Shown here in pieces: positions 16,417 to 25,684 of a DNA stretch of 64,000 bases (its first letter is position 1; each line of letters starts with the position of its first letter). Under the pieces are notes generated by a model. It was given only the letters and a program-made list of their open reading frames with translations. It was not told the DNA's origin and did not search any database. Made by a program: the position numbers and the translations under genes. Source of the DNA: Oscillatoria nigro-viridis PCC 7112 (lineage in GTDB: Bacteria > Cyanobacteriota > Cyanobacteriia > Cyanobacteriales > Microcoleaceae); NCBI RefSeq assembly GCF_000317475.1, contig NC_019729.1, positions 1,378,501 to 1,442,500 of the forward strand, given 5' to 3'.

Positions 16417-17847
16417 ATGAGCAACACTTCCCCCCCTCAACCAGCCGCCAAAAAGCCCGCAACACAAAAACTCAGTTTCTCGACAAAATTAGCTTACGGT
16501 GCCGGCGACCTCGGCCCGGCAATTACCGCTAATGTTTTGGCATTTTACCTCCTAGTTTTCTTTACCAATGTCGCTGGTTTACCTGCCGACTTAGCCAGCA
16601 ATATTTTGGTGATCGGCAAGGTTTGGGATGCCATAAATGACCCGATTGTGGGGGTTTTGAGCGATCGCACTTCTCACCCTTGGGGCCGCCGATATCCTTG
16701 GATAATATATGGTGGCATTCCCTTCGGCATATTCTTCTTATTGCAGTGGATTGTACCTAGCACGGATCACACAGTGTTATTTTGGTACTATGTTGCGATC
16801 GGCATTTTGTTCAACACCGCCTACACGGCTGTCAATCTTCCCTACACTGCCCTGACTCCAGAACTTACTCAAGACTACAACGAACGCACTAGCCTTAATA
16901 GTTTTCGGTTTGCTTTCTCCATTGGCGGCAGCATCTTTTCATTAATCTTAGCTCTAATTATCTTTCGTGTATTTGAAAAAGACCCAAATCAACAATATTT
17001 AGTATTAGGTGCAATCTGTGCAGTTATCTCTGTCTTGCCTTTGTACTGGTGCGTTTTGGGAACTCGCAAGCACGTCGCAGCCAAACTATTAGAAAACGCA
17101 GAACTAGATAATTCTACATCCTTGCCACTGAAAGAACAGTTGCAGATTGCCTTTAGCAATCGCCCTTTTTTGTACGTAATTGGAATTTATCTTTTTTCTT
17201 GGCTGGGAGTGCAGTTGACTGCTACTATTATTCCCTACTTTGTTGTTAACTGGATGCAACAGCCCCAGTACGTTTTTAGCTTGGTGGCGATCGCAGTTCA
17301 AGGCACTGCACTAATCATGCTATTTGTTTGGAGTCAAGTCAGCGAGAGATACGGCAAAAAAGCCGTATATTTTATGGGCATGAGTTTGTGGATTATTGCC
17401 CAAGCTGGACTGTTTTTTCTGCAACCAGGACAAGTATTGCAGATGTACTTATTAGCAGTCATGGCAGGTGTCGGAGTTTCCACGGCTTATCTAATACCTT
17501 GGTCGATGATACCGGATGTGATCGAACTCGACGAACTGCAAACAGGAGAAAGACGCGAAGGCGTTTTCTATTCGTTTATGGTACTGCTGCAAAAAATCGG
17601 ATTGGCAGGGGGTTTGTGGTTGGTAGGCCAAGCATTAGCAAGAGCTGGATTTCTATCTACAGTTCCCGGACAGCCGGCACCCGTACAGCCAGATTCTGCG
17701 CTCTTTGCGATTCGAGTTGCGATCGGGCCGCTGCCCACAATTGCTTTAATTGCTGGCATGATTCTTACATATTTTTATCCCATAACCCGCGAAGTTCATG
17801 CAGAAATATTGTTGAAACTTCGAGAAAGAAAAGCACAACATCAATAA
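16417..17847 (+). CDS. GPH-family (MelB-like) sugar:cation symporter
   Basis: The 476-aa protein has about 12 membrane helices and belongs to the glycoside-pentoside-hexuronide branch of the major facilitator superfamily. The start KLAYGAGDLGPAITANVLAFYLL, then GKVWDAINDPIVGVLSDRTSHPWGRRYPWI (carrying the Asp-rich helix and the WGRRYPWI loop), are family hallmarks. YNERTSLNSFRFAFSIGGS and SMIPDVIELDELQTGERREGVFYS are the other conserved loops. Members import melibiose, xylosides or related sugars with Na+ or H+; the substrate cannot be told from sequence. The ATG at 16417 lacks a strong ribosome site. It is a single gene, not next to sugar-degradation genes. Confidence 0.85.
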   Translation: MSNTSPPQPAAKKPATQKLSFSTKLAYGAGDLGPAITANVLAFYLLVFFTNVAGLPADLASNILVIGKVWDAINDPIVGVLSDRTSHPWGRRYPWIIYGGIPFGIFFLLQWIVPSTDHTVLFWYYVAIGILFNTAYTAVNLPYTALTPELTQDYNERTSLNSFRFAFSIGGSIFSLILALIIFRVFEKDPNQQYLVLGAICAVISVLPLYWCVLGTRKHVAAKLLENAELDNSTSLPLKEQLQIAFSNRPFLYVIGIYLFSWLGVQLTATIIPYFVVNWMQQPQYVFSLVAIAVQGTALIMLFVWSQVSERYGKKAVYFMGMSLWIIAQAGLFFLQPGQVLQMYLLAVMAGVGVSTAYLIPWSMIPDVIELDELQTGERREGVFYSFMVLLQKIGLAGGLWLVGQALARAGFLSTVPGQPAPVQPDSALFAIRVAIGPLPTIALIAGMILTYFYPITREVHAEILLKLRERKAQHQ

Positions 17848-19027
17848 TCGCTAATAAGGAGTTGTTGGTAATTAGTAAAATAGAAAAATAACAACTACCA
17901 AGAGCTAATCCTAGCGGGAGCAATAGCAATCCTCCAATCCTGTGCGAAGTCTTTTTTTCTTTAACAATGTGTCATCTTCTTATGGCATCGGTTAATTCCA
18001 AAAAAAGCCCGTCGCGCGTTTCCCGAATGGATTGCTATAGCTTGCTCGGAGGGCGAATAAAAGCGATAGTTTTAGTAATAGCCCCGGAACCCAGAAACCT
18101 AGTTTTTTTTTTACGAATATACATAAATCGCGCCGCGCCATCCGCCCCGGTAGAAAAACCCCGAAGGCTTGAGTTGTTCGAGATGTCGATCGAGCTTGAG
18201 AACACAACTTATTAAATTTTATGTCTGTCGGGCACTGTCGCGCACTAGAGAGAGTAGTTTGTGATATAATTATAACAATCAGTAAGTGTATATACTTAAT
18301 CAGTCATCCAGATCCTCAAAAATTTTATAATTAAGAGAAGAAATAGATTTTTATCGGAAATTGATTAGATTAGTTGCCGTTTCCAAAAATCTGCTGAATG
18401 TGGCTAATTATACCGGGAGCATCTCATATTTGTAAAAACACTTCTTCTGGCTCCTGACTTCTGACTCTTTCCTCGCAGCAAGAGAGCCTCAAAACTCCAA
18501 TTTCTAGCTTTGCTGCTTTCATTGAGATGCTCCCAATTATATCTACATGGGAAATGCAAAACTTTTTAGTCGGTCAGTTAGCGCCTAAGTTAACAACTGC
18601 TTCTGCCGTTGACTCTGAGCCGAAAAATGGCATAGAGGACAAACCAATACCAGCGCCAGCAGCGGCTGAGGTATGACGGTCAATTGTAAAAGTTTGGTAA
18701 AGCTATTGAACCCCCTGTCTCGAAGCGGAGCAACACCTGAAACAGTTGGCTTCGTCGCCCCGAAACCCTAAATACAAGCACAACACTGCGACCCAAATGC
18801 AGTCTGATATAACTCTCCAGCAGTTGTAAAAGAACTTTTGCCACCGGCATAGCATAGGGATTTAGTTATTTTTGTATACTATGTGAAAGTAGTGAGAACT
18901 ATTAGAAGGAAGTGGGCTCGACCAACCAATAATTTCGTGTGATATCCTTAAGCCAATGCTAAAAGTATCAACCCGAAGGCTCGCAGAAGAAAGCTGATTG
19001 TACCCACAAAATATCCAAGAGGTCAAC
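17848..19027. other. 1.2-kb gene-poor region upstream of the Wzc-like gene
   Basis: No convincing gene. A -10-like TATAAT stands at 18265-18270 within a weak GTGATATAAT/ATTATAAC inverted repeat. A 40-codon open frame at 18554-18676 (MQNFLVGQLAPKL start, PIPAPAAAEV end) has protein-like composition but no ribosome site and could be a gene relic. CATCTCA and TGAGATG flank 18420-18535 (GGGAGCATCTCA against TTGAGATGCTCCC), forming the ends of a possible 115-bp fold-back element. Confidence 0.5.
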
Positions 19028-21385
19028 ATGGAAAGAGAACAGGACGCTCATATCGTACCCATTAGCAACCAGAGCCGACAGGTGCAGCAATTTTCCGGTG
19101 ACGAGGGAGAAGAGTTAAGCGCGCAGCCTCAGAAAGGATTGAATCTAAAGCCGTTGTTGAGGACTTTTCAGCGACAAGCCTTAATCATTATTGGCATTAT
19201 AGGTCTAGTAGGCGGTGGAGTTGTTTATCAGATCAAGGGAGCCAAGAAAACATATCAAGGCGATTTTCGGATGCTAGTGGAACCCGTGACAACGGAGGCA
19301 AGAATTGCTGACCCCTCTGCCCTAGCCAATCGCAGCGAGGGAGGAGGAGTACCTAATAGAGATTTTTTTAGTTTGGACTACGCAACTCAACTTCAAATTC
19401 TCCAGAGTCCTCAGATGCTGTCGGCTATTGTTAAACAAGTCCAAAAACGATATCCAGAAGTTACCGAGGAAGTTCTTAAAAAATTTTTAGTGGTTGTGCG
19501 GATTGGAGAAAATGAGATGACCCTCACTAAAATTTTGGAAGTTCGCTTCATGGGGACCGATCCTAAGTTAGTTGAGTTCGTTTTACAAGAAACTAAAAAG
19601 AAATATTTAAAGTACAGTCTTGAGGAACGCAAGACTCGGATTGGTGAAGGTGTTAAATTTATTGAAGACCAGCTTCCGGGACTCAATAAGCGCGTAAACG
19701 ACCTGAAATCGGAGTTACAGGTGATACAGCAGCAGCAAAAGATTACCGATCCTAAAGAACAAGGCGCGCAATTAATCCAGCAAGTTCGTACCGTAGAAAC
19801 TTTAGAGTTAGAAACTCAAAGGCTACTGCAAGAACAGAAAACGCTGTACGCTAACTTGCAAAAACAATTAGATTTTACACCAAATGAAGCTATTGCCGCT
19901 TCCGCTTTAAGCGAAGAACCTCAATATAAAGAGTTGCTGATCAAGGTTAAGGAAGTAGAAGGTCAGATTGCTGTAGAAACAGCTCGTTTTAAATCTGCTA
20001 ACCCTATAGTGGAAGCTTTAGAGCGCAAGCGGGCAAATTTAGTAGCTTTGCTCAACCAGCAAACAGATCGAATTTTGGGGCAAAATTTAGTAGGCACCCA
20101 AGCCAATTCTAAAGTTCAGAATTTTCAAAATTCTATTCGCATAGGCTTGATTAAACAATTGGTTGATACTGCTAACCAAGTTGAAGTTTTAGAAGCTCGC
20201 CTTCAGGCAATCAGCCAAACTAAAAACAATTTAAACCGACAAGCAACAGAATTCCCCAGCATAGCCCGCCGCTACAACGAACTGCAACAGCAATTAGAAG
20301 TAGCCGCCCGCACCCGCGATCAACTTTTAAGCCAGCGGGAAACTCTGCGCGTCCAAGCAGCTCAAAGCCAAGTACCTTGGGAAATAATTTCTGAACCAGG
20401 CATACCGCGAGATGCTAAGGGCAACCTCGTGCCAGTTGCATCGAAAGCTAAAAACAAATTGATGATGGCAGTTGTTGGGGCGCTAGTTTTGGGTCTGGGA
20501 GCTGCTATACTCATTGAAAAGTTCCGCAATATTTTCTACTGTACTGATGACGTTAAAGATGCGGTGGAAGCGCCTTTATTGGGAGCAATTCCTCTTGACA
20601 AAAATGCTAGAAAATTGCAGCCTTCTATTGCTAATGCCTATGCTTATCTTGAAGGAAAAGAGGGTAATAAGAAAAATGCTGCGGAATTTATAGAAGCTTT
20701 TGACTCTCTTTATACTAATATCCGCTTTCTTTCTTCAAATCGAACGATTAGCTCTTTGGCAATTGGTTCGGCTACAGTTGGCGAAGGAAAATCTACCGTT
20801 GCTTTAAACTTAGCTCACGTGGCAGCGCTGGCGGGTCAGCGAGTGCTGTTAGTAGACGCGAATTTGCATTCGCCCAGCCTGCACTTGCTGTTGGAACTGC
20901 CTAATGTCAAGGGATTGAGCAACTTGCTCGACAATAAAAACGAACCCGATGAAATGATCCAACGATCGCATCTAGCAGATAATCTTTTTGTATTAACTGC
21001 AGGTCTCCCGGGTTCTGGTACTGCCAGACGCCTGGCATCATCTCAGATGCAGTATTTAATGGAAGAACTTCAGGCACAATTTGACTTAGTTATCTACGAT
21101 ACGCCGCCGCTGGCGGACAGTAAAGATACGAATTTTTTAGCGGCGCGCACCGATGGAATACTGATGGTTGTAGCAATTCAGCAGGTTCCTCTTTCAGTTG
21201 TCAAAAAAGTTTTCAGTCAATTAGAAAATTTTGGCATACCATGCTTGGGAACAGTTGCGAATCATGCCCCTAAACGCAAGAAGTATCCACCATCTAGATC
21301 GTCAGTTGTTGAAGATAAAAATGAATATTTGAATTTGGCACCAGCACCGTCTGGTATCCGCAAACTAGCTCCTAAAAAAGAGTGA
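19028..21385 (+). CDS. Wzc/GumC-type polysaccharide co-polymerase with BY-kinase domain
   Basis: The protein is 785 aa from the ATG at 19028, chosen for its AGAGGTC ribosome site; a TTG at 18998 is possible. It has an N-terminal cytosolic tail, a first membrane helix (about 52-70), a periplasmic Wzz domain with long coiled coils (about 80-460, including IARRYNELQQQLEVAARTRDQLLSQRE) and a second membrane helix near 475-495. The C-terminal kinase has Walker A ATVGEGKST (582-590), Walker A' VLLVDAN (about 610) and Walker B VIYDTPP. The family controls chain length and export of exopolysaccharide. The usual C-terminal tyrosine cluster is reduced to two Tyr (KKYPPS, NEYLN), so autophosphorylation may be weak. 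No glycosyltransferase genes are adjacent. Confidence 0.92.
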   Translation: MEREQDAHIVPISNQSRQVQQFSGDEGEELSAQPQKGLNLKPLLRTFQRQALIIIGIIGLVGGGVVYQIKGAKKTYQGDFRMLVEPVTTEARIADPSALANRSEGGGVPNRDFFSLDYATQLQILQSPQMLSAIVKQVQKRYPEVTEEVLKKFLVVVRIGENEMTLTKILEVRFMGTDPKLVEFVLQETKKKYLKYSLEERKTRIGEGVKFIEDQLPGLNKRVNDLKSELQVIQQQQKITDPKEQGAQLIQQVRTVETLELETQRLLQEQKTLYANLQKQLDFTPNEAIAASALSEEPQYKELLIKVKEVEGQIAVETARFKSANPIVEALERKRANLVALLNQQTDRILGQNLVGTQANSKVQNFQNSIRIGLIKQLVDTANQVEVLEARLQAISQTKNNLNRQATEFPSIARRYNELQQQLEVAARTRDQLLSQRETLRVQAAQSQVPWEIISEPGIPRDAKGNLVPVASKAKNKLMMAVVGALVLGLGAAILIEKFRNIFYCTDDVKDAVEAPLLGAIPLDKNARKLQPSIANAYAYLEGKEGNKKNAAEFIEAFDSLYTNIRFLSSNRTISSLAIGSATVGEGKSTVALNLAHVAALAGQRVLLVDANLHSPSLHLLLELPNVKGLSNLLDNKNEPDEMIQRSHLADNLFVLTAGLPGSGTARRLASSQMQYLMEELQAQFDLVIYDTPPLADSKDTNFLAARTDGILMVVAIQQVPLSVVKKVFSQLENFGIPCLGTVANHAPKRKKYPPSRSSVVEDKNEYLNLAPAPSGIRKLAPKKE

Positions 21386-21613
21386 GACCCACAAAGATGA
21401 CCCCCAAAAATGGATACAAGCCCCCGACAGGAGTCATGGAACTCCCAAAATTTTAGACTTTTGTTCAATCTCCTAGATTCGTCTGTGGAGTAAATCGAAA
21501 ATCTAAAATCGTTCGACGCTTGCGCGACTTGACTAAGGGCTCGGCGAACGTCTTAGGTCGAAGTCTAAAATCTCAAATCTCAAATTTAAAATCTAAAATT
21601 GATTGATTGCGGA
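21386..21613. other. Short intergenic with AATCTAAAAT repeats
   Basis: Between the convergent Wzc-like and histidine-kinase genes. It holds AAATCTAAAATC-type STRR copies near 21490-21515 and 21565-21603. Nothing else seen. Confidence 0.5.
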
Positions 21614-24073
21614 CTAATTTCCATCAGGGTTGGTAGGAAATGTGACGGTAAAATTAGTCCAGCCATTCCTGCTTTCAACCTCAATTTTTCCCTGCAACTG
21701 TTCGACAAGTTTTTGAACCAAAGCTAAACCCAAACCTGTACCTCCTTGTTTCCAAGGATCGGCGTTGGGAACTCGATAAAATTTCTCAAAAATTCGAGGC
21801 AATTCCTCTATGGAAATGGACGATTGATTGCTGAGTGTAAATTGGATTTCTGAAGCCACAGCACTTGCTTGTCGCGAATTTGTCCTTTGTCCGTCTTGTT
21901 CCCAGTCTCCGTTTTTGCACTCAACTTTCAGAAAAATTTCGCCGTTATTGGCAGTATATTTGCAGGCATTGTTGAGGAGCTCGGCTAAAATTCGTCCCAA
22001 ACTAGCGCGGTTGGAACTGATCGTGGGGAGGTGCCGATCGCACTCTACTCGCAAATCCTGGTGGCGGTCGTGGGCCCGGGTGTAAAACGGGTCGATAATA
22101 GTAGGCAGCCAGACTTCTAAGTTTACTGGTTCGAGGTCGATCGGACAAGTTGCCGCTTCGAGCCGCTGCAAATCTAGCAAAGCATTAATCAAATCTGTTT
22201 CTCTAGTACATTCTGTTTCTAAAATTTCTAGATAAATCTGGCGTCGATCGGGTGTGGGAGAAATTCTCAGCATATGAATAGCCATTTTTATATTAGCTAA
22301 AGGCGTCCGCAGTTCGTGAGAAACGGTGCTGAGAAATTCATCTTTGAGGACGTTTAAATGCTGGAGTTCGTGAACTTTTTGCTGCAATTCGGCGGTGCGT
22401 TCTTGGACTTGGCGTTCGAGGTCGGTGTTGAGATTTTGGACTTGCTGATAGAGTTGGGCTTGCTGAATGGCGATCGCGATTTGAGTTGCCAGTTGCAGCA
22501 GCAAATCCACTTCCGAAGGCTGCCACTGACGGGATTGGGAACACTGATGGACACACATCATCCCCCACAAATTGCCGTCTTGCAAAATTGGTACAATCAA
22601 ATAAGCTTTGATTTGCGCTTGCTGGAACCGGGCATATTTTTCGGCGCTCAAACAGGCTTGGTCGAGATCCGGAACCGCATAAATTTCCTGTTCGACCACC
22701 GAAGCAGATTCTTGCCAAATATTATCCGGCATGATTTCTCCCAAGATTGAAGGCCAATTTTCGGCAACGGATTCTGCGACTACAATGCCGTAATTGCTGG
22801 ACTCTAAATGCAGGATTGCTACTCGGTCAGCTTGCAAAACTTGGCGGACTTCATCGACGCTGGCGTTGAGAATTTCTTCGAGGTTTAAGGATTGGTGAAT
22901 CCGCAAGGAAATGTGAGTTAACAGCCGATCGCGCTGCAATTGTTCGTGGAGTTTTGCAGTCCGTTCCCGCACCTGCTGTTCCAGTTTGGCATTGCGACTT
23001 TGCAACAGTTCCACTTTTTCGGCTTGCAATTGATAAACCGACTGCTGCAACTGTTTGACAACTCGGTACATTTCGGTGGGGTCGAGGACTCTGAGCAAGC
23101 TGGTCTGAGTAATAATTCCCAACAGTTCTCCGCGCCCCCCGCACACGACCAACCGCTGCACTTGTTGCTGCTGCATTTCTTTGTGCGCCGTCCATAGGGA
23201 ATCGGAAGGTTGAAGAAATTGCAGGGGAGTTCTCATGACTTTTTGAGCTGGGGTTTGCTTGAAATTTAGTTCGAGAAACTGTGCCTGCACAATGTCATAT
23301 TCGGTAATAATTCCCAGGGGTTGGTGAAAGGAATAGTGAAAAATGGAGGTATAGTCATCTTTGGGCTTCTCCATTGTTAATTCTTTGTTTTTTGTAATCA
23401 CTACGCAACTGACCTGATGCTCTGACATCAGTTCGGTTATAGTCAGCAGCGAGGCGGTGTGAGGCGCTGTAATTGGCGTAGTCATTAATTCTGCTACCCG
23501 CCGCAATTTAAGAATGTTTGAAGGCTGCAATACTTGGCGAATTCTTTCCCGCGTCAGCACTCCTACCAAGTGGCGAAATTGATTGACGATCGGCAAATAG
23601 CGAATCTTGTGCTGGCGAAATAAGGATAAGGCGGTAAACACGTCTTGGTCATCGGATTCTGTGAGGGAGACCGACACCGGGGACATCACTTCGGAAATTG
23701 GTATTTTGTGCAGGGCTACTTTGTGCTGGCTGTCTATTGTGCCAGAAGCTATCAGCCTCACTAGGTCGGCGGGAGTTAATATGCCGATTAACAGTCCGCG
23801 GCTGTGGTTGTCGGATAAGTTGCCTGTGGTAATAGTCTGCTGGTTCTGCACGACGAACACGCAGCGGGCCCGCACCTTTTCCGGCGCGGATGTTTCGGTC
23901 ATCGCCCCCCGGTCTGAGGGTAAAGGTGTTTTGACTAGGGGACAACTGTTTTGCAACTGACTCATCAGGGCGATCGCCACTGCTAAGGAAGTTTCTGGCC
24001 CGGCAGTGAGGGGGTAGCGATCGATCGCTTGTTCTAAGGCTGAGGAGTAAAGGGGCGGGTGGTAAAACGGCAT
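21614..24073 (-). CDS. CBS-GAF sensor histidine kinase
   Basis: This is an 819-aa soluble kinase with no membrane segments. The N-terminal half contains four CBS motifs in two Bateman pairs: residues ~10-115, ~120-180 (EVMSPVSVSLTE...RYLPIVNQF), ~185-265 (ELMTTPITAPHTASLLTITELMSEHQ) and ~270-340 (KVMRTPLQFLQPSDSL). A coiled coil (~345-385) leads to a GAF domain (~395-555, LEEILNASVDEVRQVLQADRVAI), a second coiled coil, HisKA with FLSTVSHELRTPLANIK (~590-605) and a HATPase domain with NNACKYTANNG and GGTGLGLALVQKLVEQLQG. CBS pairs usually bind adenine nucleotides, suggesting energy or nucleotide input. The output response regulator is not adjacent. Convergent with the Wzc-like gene. Confidence 0.9.
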   Translation of the reverse strand: MPFYHPPLYSSALEQAIDRYPLTAGPETSLAVAIALMSQLQNSCPLVKTPLPSDRGAMTETSAPEKVRARCVFVVQNQQTITTGNLSDNHSRGLLIGILTPADLVRLIASGTIDSQHKVALHKIPISEVMSPVSVSLTESDDQDVFTALSLFRQHKIRYLPIVNQFRHLVGVLTRERIRQVLQPSNILKLRRVAELMTTPITAPHTASLLTITELMSEHQVSCVVITKNKELTMEKPKDDYTSIFHYSFHQPLGIITEYDIVQAQFLELNFKQTPAQKVMRTPLQFLQPSDSLWTAHKEMQQQQVQRLVVCGGRGELLGIITQTSLLRVLDPTEMYRVVKQLQQSVYQLQAEKVELLQSRNAKLEQQVRERTAKLHEQLQRDRLLTHISLRIHQSLNLEEILNASVDEVRQVLQADRVAILHLESSNYGIVVAESVAENWPSILGEIMPDNIWQESASVVEQEIYAVPDLDQACLSAEKYARFQQAQIKAYLIVPILQDGNLWGMMCVHQCSQSRQWQPSEVDLLLQLATQIAIAIQQAQLYQQVQNLNTDLERQVQERTAELQQKVHELQHLNVLKDEFLSTVSHELRTPLANIKMAIHMLRISPTPDRRQIYLEILETECTRETDLINALLDLQRLEAATCPIDLEPVNLEVWLPTIIDPFYTRAHDRHQDLRVECDRHLPTISSNRASLGRILAELLNNACKYTANNGEIFLKVECKNGDWEQDGQRTNSRQASAVASEIQFTLSNQSSISIEELPRIFEKFYRVPNADPWKQGGTGLGLALVQKLVEQLQGKIEVESRNGWTNFTVTFPTNPDGN

Positions 24074-24343
24074 AGTGGATTGCAGGTTGTCAGAGGGCGG
24101 CTAACTATCGGGCAAAGCCTTAGGGAACGGCAGAAACACCTCGCCTGTGCTTGGGATTTAAATAATAAACTTTCTCATTGATTATTTCCACGCAATCTGA
24201 ACTTTTAGATTCATCGTCTCACTAATCCGCAATCTTACTCATCTCAAATACGCAGGGCGGTTTTTACTGCCTGCTTTTCCCCTGAGACTCCCCTATAATC
24301 AAAATAACCCGAATGTAAAGTTTTACTACAAGATTTATCCATA

Positions 24344-25018
24344 ATGACAACTCTAAGCTTAGAGCAAATTGCAGCCAAGTTAGAAAGCGAAAATTCCGCC
24401 GATCGAATGGTGGCTTTGGCCAACTTGCGGAATGTGCCTGCTGCAGAGGCGGTGCCTTTGATTAAAAAGGTGTTGAACGACGAAAGTTTGCAAGTGCGAT
24501 CGATGGCTGTGTTTGCTCTCGGGGTCAAACCCACAGCAGAGTGCTATCCCATTCTAGTCAAATTGCTAGAAACTGACCCGGATTACGGCATTCGCGCTGA
24601 CGCTGCGGGTGCTTTGGGCTATCTGGAAGATATCAGAGCTTTTGATGCTTTGGTGCGGGCTTTTTACGAGGATACGGAATGGCTGGTGCGCTTCAGTGCT
24701 GCTGTTTCTCTGGGAAATCTCAAAGATGCCCGGGCCCGCGAGGTGCTGCTGAAAGCTCTCGACAGCGAGCAAGTGGTGATCCAGCAGGCGGCAATTTCGG
24801 CTTTGGGAGAAATTAAAGATCTTGGGGCGATCGATCGCCTCCTCAATTTTGCTCAGTCGGAAGATTGGCTGATCCGCCAGAGGCTGGCTGAAGCTTTGGG
24901 CAATTTGCCGAGTGTTAAGAGCGTTTCGGCTTTAAAATACTTAGAAAAAGATAGCAATTCTCAAGTATCTGAGGCGGCAACAATTTCTCTCGATCGTTTG
25001 TCAAAAGCAGAAGCGTGA
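24344..25018 (+). CDS. HEAT-repeat protein, NblB/CpcE-like
   Basis: The 224-aa protein is built from about six HEAT/PBS-lyase repeats, visible as repeated VRSMAVFALG, IRADAAGALGYL, VRFSAAVSLGNL, IQQAAISALGEI and IRQRLAEALGNL at about 31-residue spacing. Short proteins of this design in cyanobacteria include NblB (phycobilisome degradation) and the bilin-lyase subunits CpcE/CpcF. Length and the SLEQIAAKLESENSADRMVAL start fit NblB best from memory. If so, it helps detach bilins or dismantle phycobilisomes under starvation or strong light. No phycobiliprotein genes are nearby, so the specific role is inference. A terminator-like hairpin follows. Confidence 0.75.
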   Translation: MTTLSLEQIAAKLESENSADRMVALANLRNVPAAEAVPLIKKVLNDESLQVRSMAVFALGVKPTAECYPILVKLLETDPDYGIRADAAGALGYLEDIRAFDALVRAFYEDTEWLVRFSAAVSLGNLKDARAREVLLKALDSEQVVIQQAAISALGEIKDLGAIDRLLNFAQSEDWLIRQRLAEALGNLPSVKSVSALKYLEKDSNSQVSEAATISLDRLSKAEA

Positions 25019-25042
25019 CATATAACTTTTAGTATGTTGAGA

Positions 25043-25069
25043 AACCCGGTTTCTTCAATAAACCGGGTT
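25043..25069. terminator. Hairpin AACCCGGTTT/AAACCGGGTT
   Basis: A 10-bp perfect stem (25043-25052 with 25060-25069, loop 7 nt) lies 25 bp after the HEAT-repeat gene and is followed by a T-rich stretch. It matches the dispersed AAACCCGGTTT repeats of this window. Confidence 0.6.
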
Positions 25070-25195
25070 AATCCTTATTTTAGCAATCTTAATAAAATTT
25101 ATAGAGTATTGAGTCAAACCAGAATATATTATATAAGCTGCTACGGCAAATCGCAAGTTAAAATAGTTCTTTATATCCTTTAACCAAAACTAGCC

Positions 25196-25450
25196 ATGAA
25201 TCAAGCGCCCAATCCTTTTAACTCAAATCCCTCCAATCCGCTAGACCCCTTGGAGCAAGAAGTTGACGAGCAAGGTGAAGCATTGCCGAGACAGTACCAC
25301 CCGGCCACTAAAAAAACTCTGCAAAAAGTCTTTATTATCCTGATAGTTGTCGGGGCAATTATTGGGGGAATTCTATCTATAGGGGTGATTTCACTGATGC
25401 AGAAGGCGGGACTGACAGATGTGCCAGCAAGGGTACAAAATCCTAAGTGA
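25196..25450 (+). CDS. Small single-pass membrane protein, 84 aa
   Basis: The N-terminal 45 residues are Asn/Pro-rich and polar (NPFNSNPSNPLDPLEQEVDE). One hydrophobic helix (about 46-70, FIILIVVGAIIGGILSIGVI) follows, then a short tail. The ATG at 25196 is in a clean context. It looks like a cyanobacterial conserved small protein, but I recognise no family. Orientation would be N-terminus in the cytosol by the positive-inside rule (KKTLQK just before the helix). Confidence 0.6.
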   Translation: MNQAPNPFNSNPSNPLDPLEQEVDEQGEALPRQYHPATKKTLQKVFIILIVVGAIIGGILSIGVISLMQKAGLTDVPARVQNPK

Positions 25451-25684
25451 ATGGGTGGGGTGAGTGTACCGTCCGCGAGCGCCGATCCTTCATTAGAGTA
25501 TCGTTCAATATCGCGCCCATTTTGCTGGCGCGAAATTAAGACGCGATCGCTCGCCTCGTAAAAAAAATATTAATATTTTAATTATTTTATTTGATGCAAC
25601 TGTGTCTATACAATCAAATTCGGTGCTGTAGGGGCCCCGACCAAAAACTCTTTCAAATAAACCACACTTATTCTGACTAAGAGA
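25451..25684. other. Intergenic, leader of the Pit pseudogene
   Basis: AT-rich, with a GTAGGGGC fragment at about 25628. No gene, and no ArsR-type ATCAA-N6-TTGAT site found here. Confidence 0.4.

Noticed and set aside
17967-18215. 82-aa open frame in the gene-poor region
   Set aside because: Basic, low-complexity composition, no ribosome site, overlapped by an equally long antisense frame.
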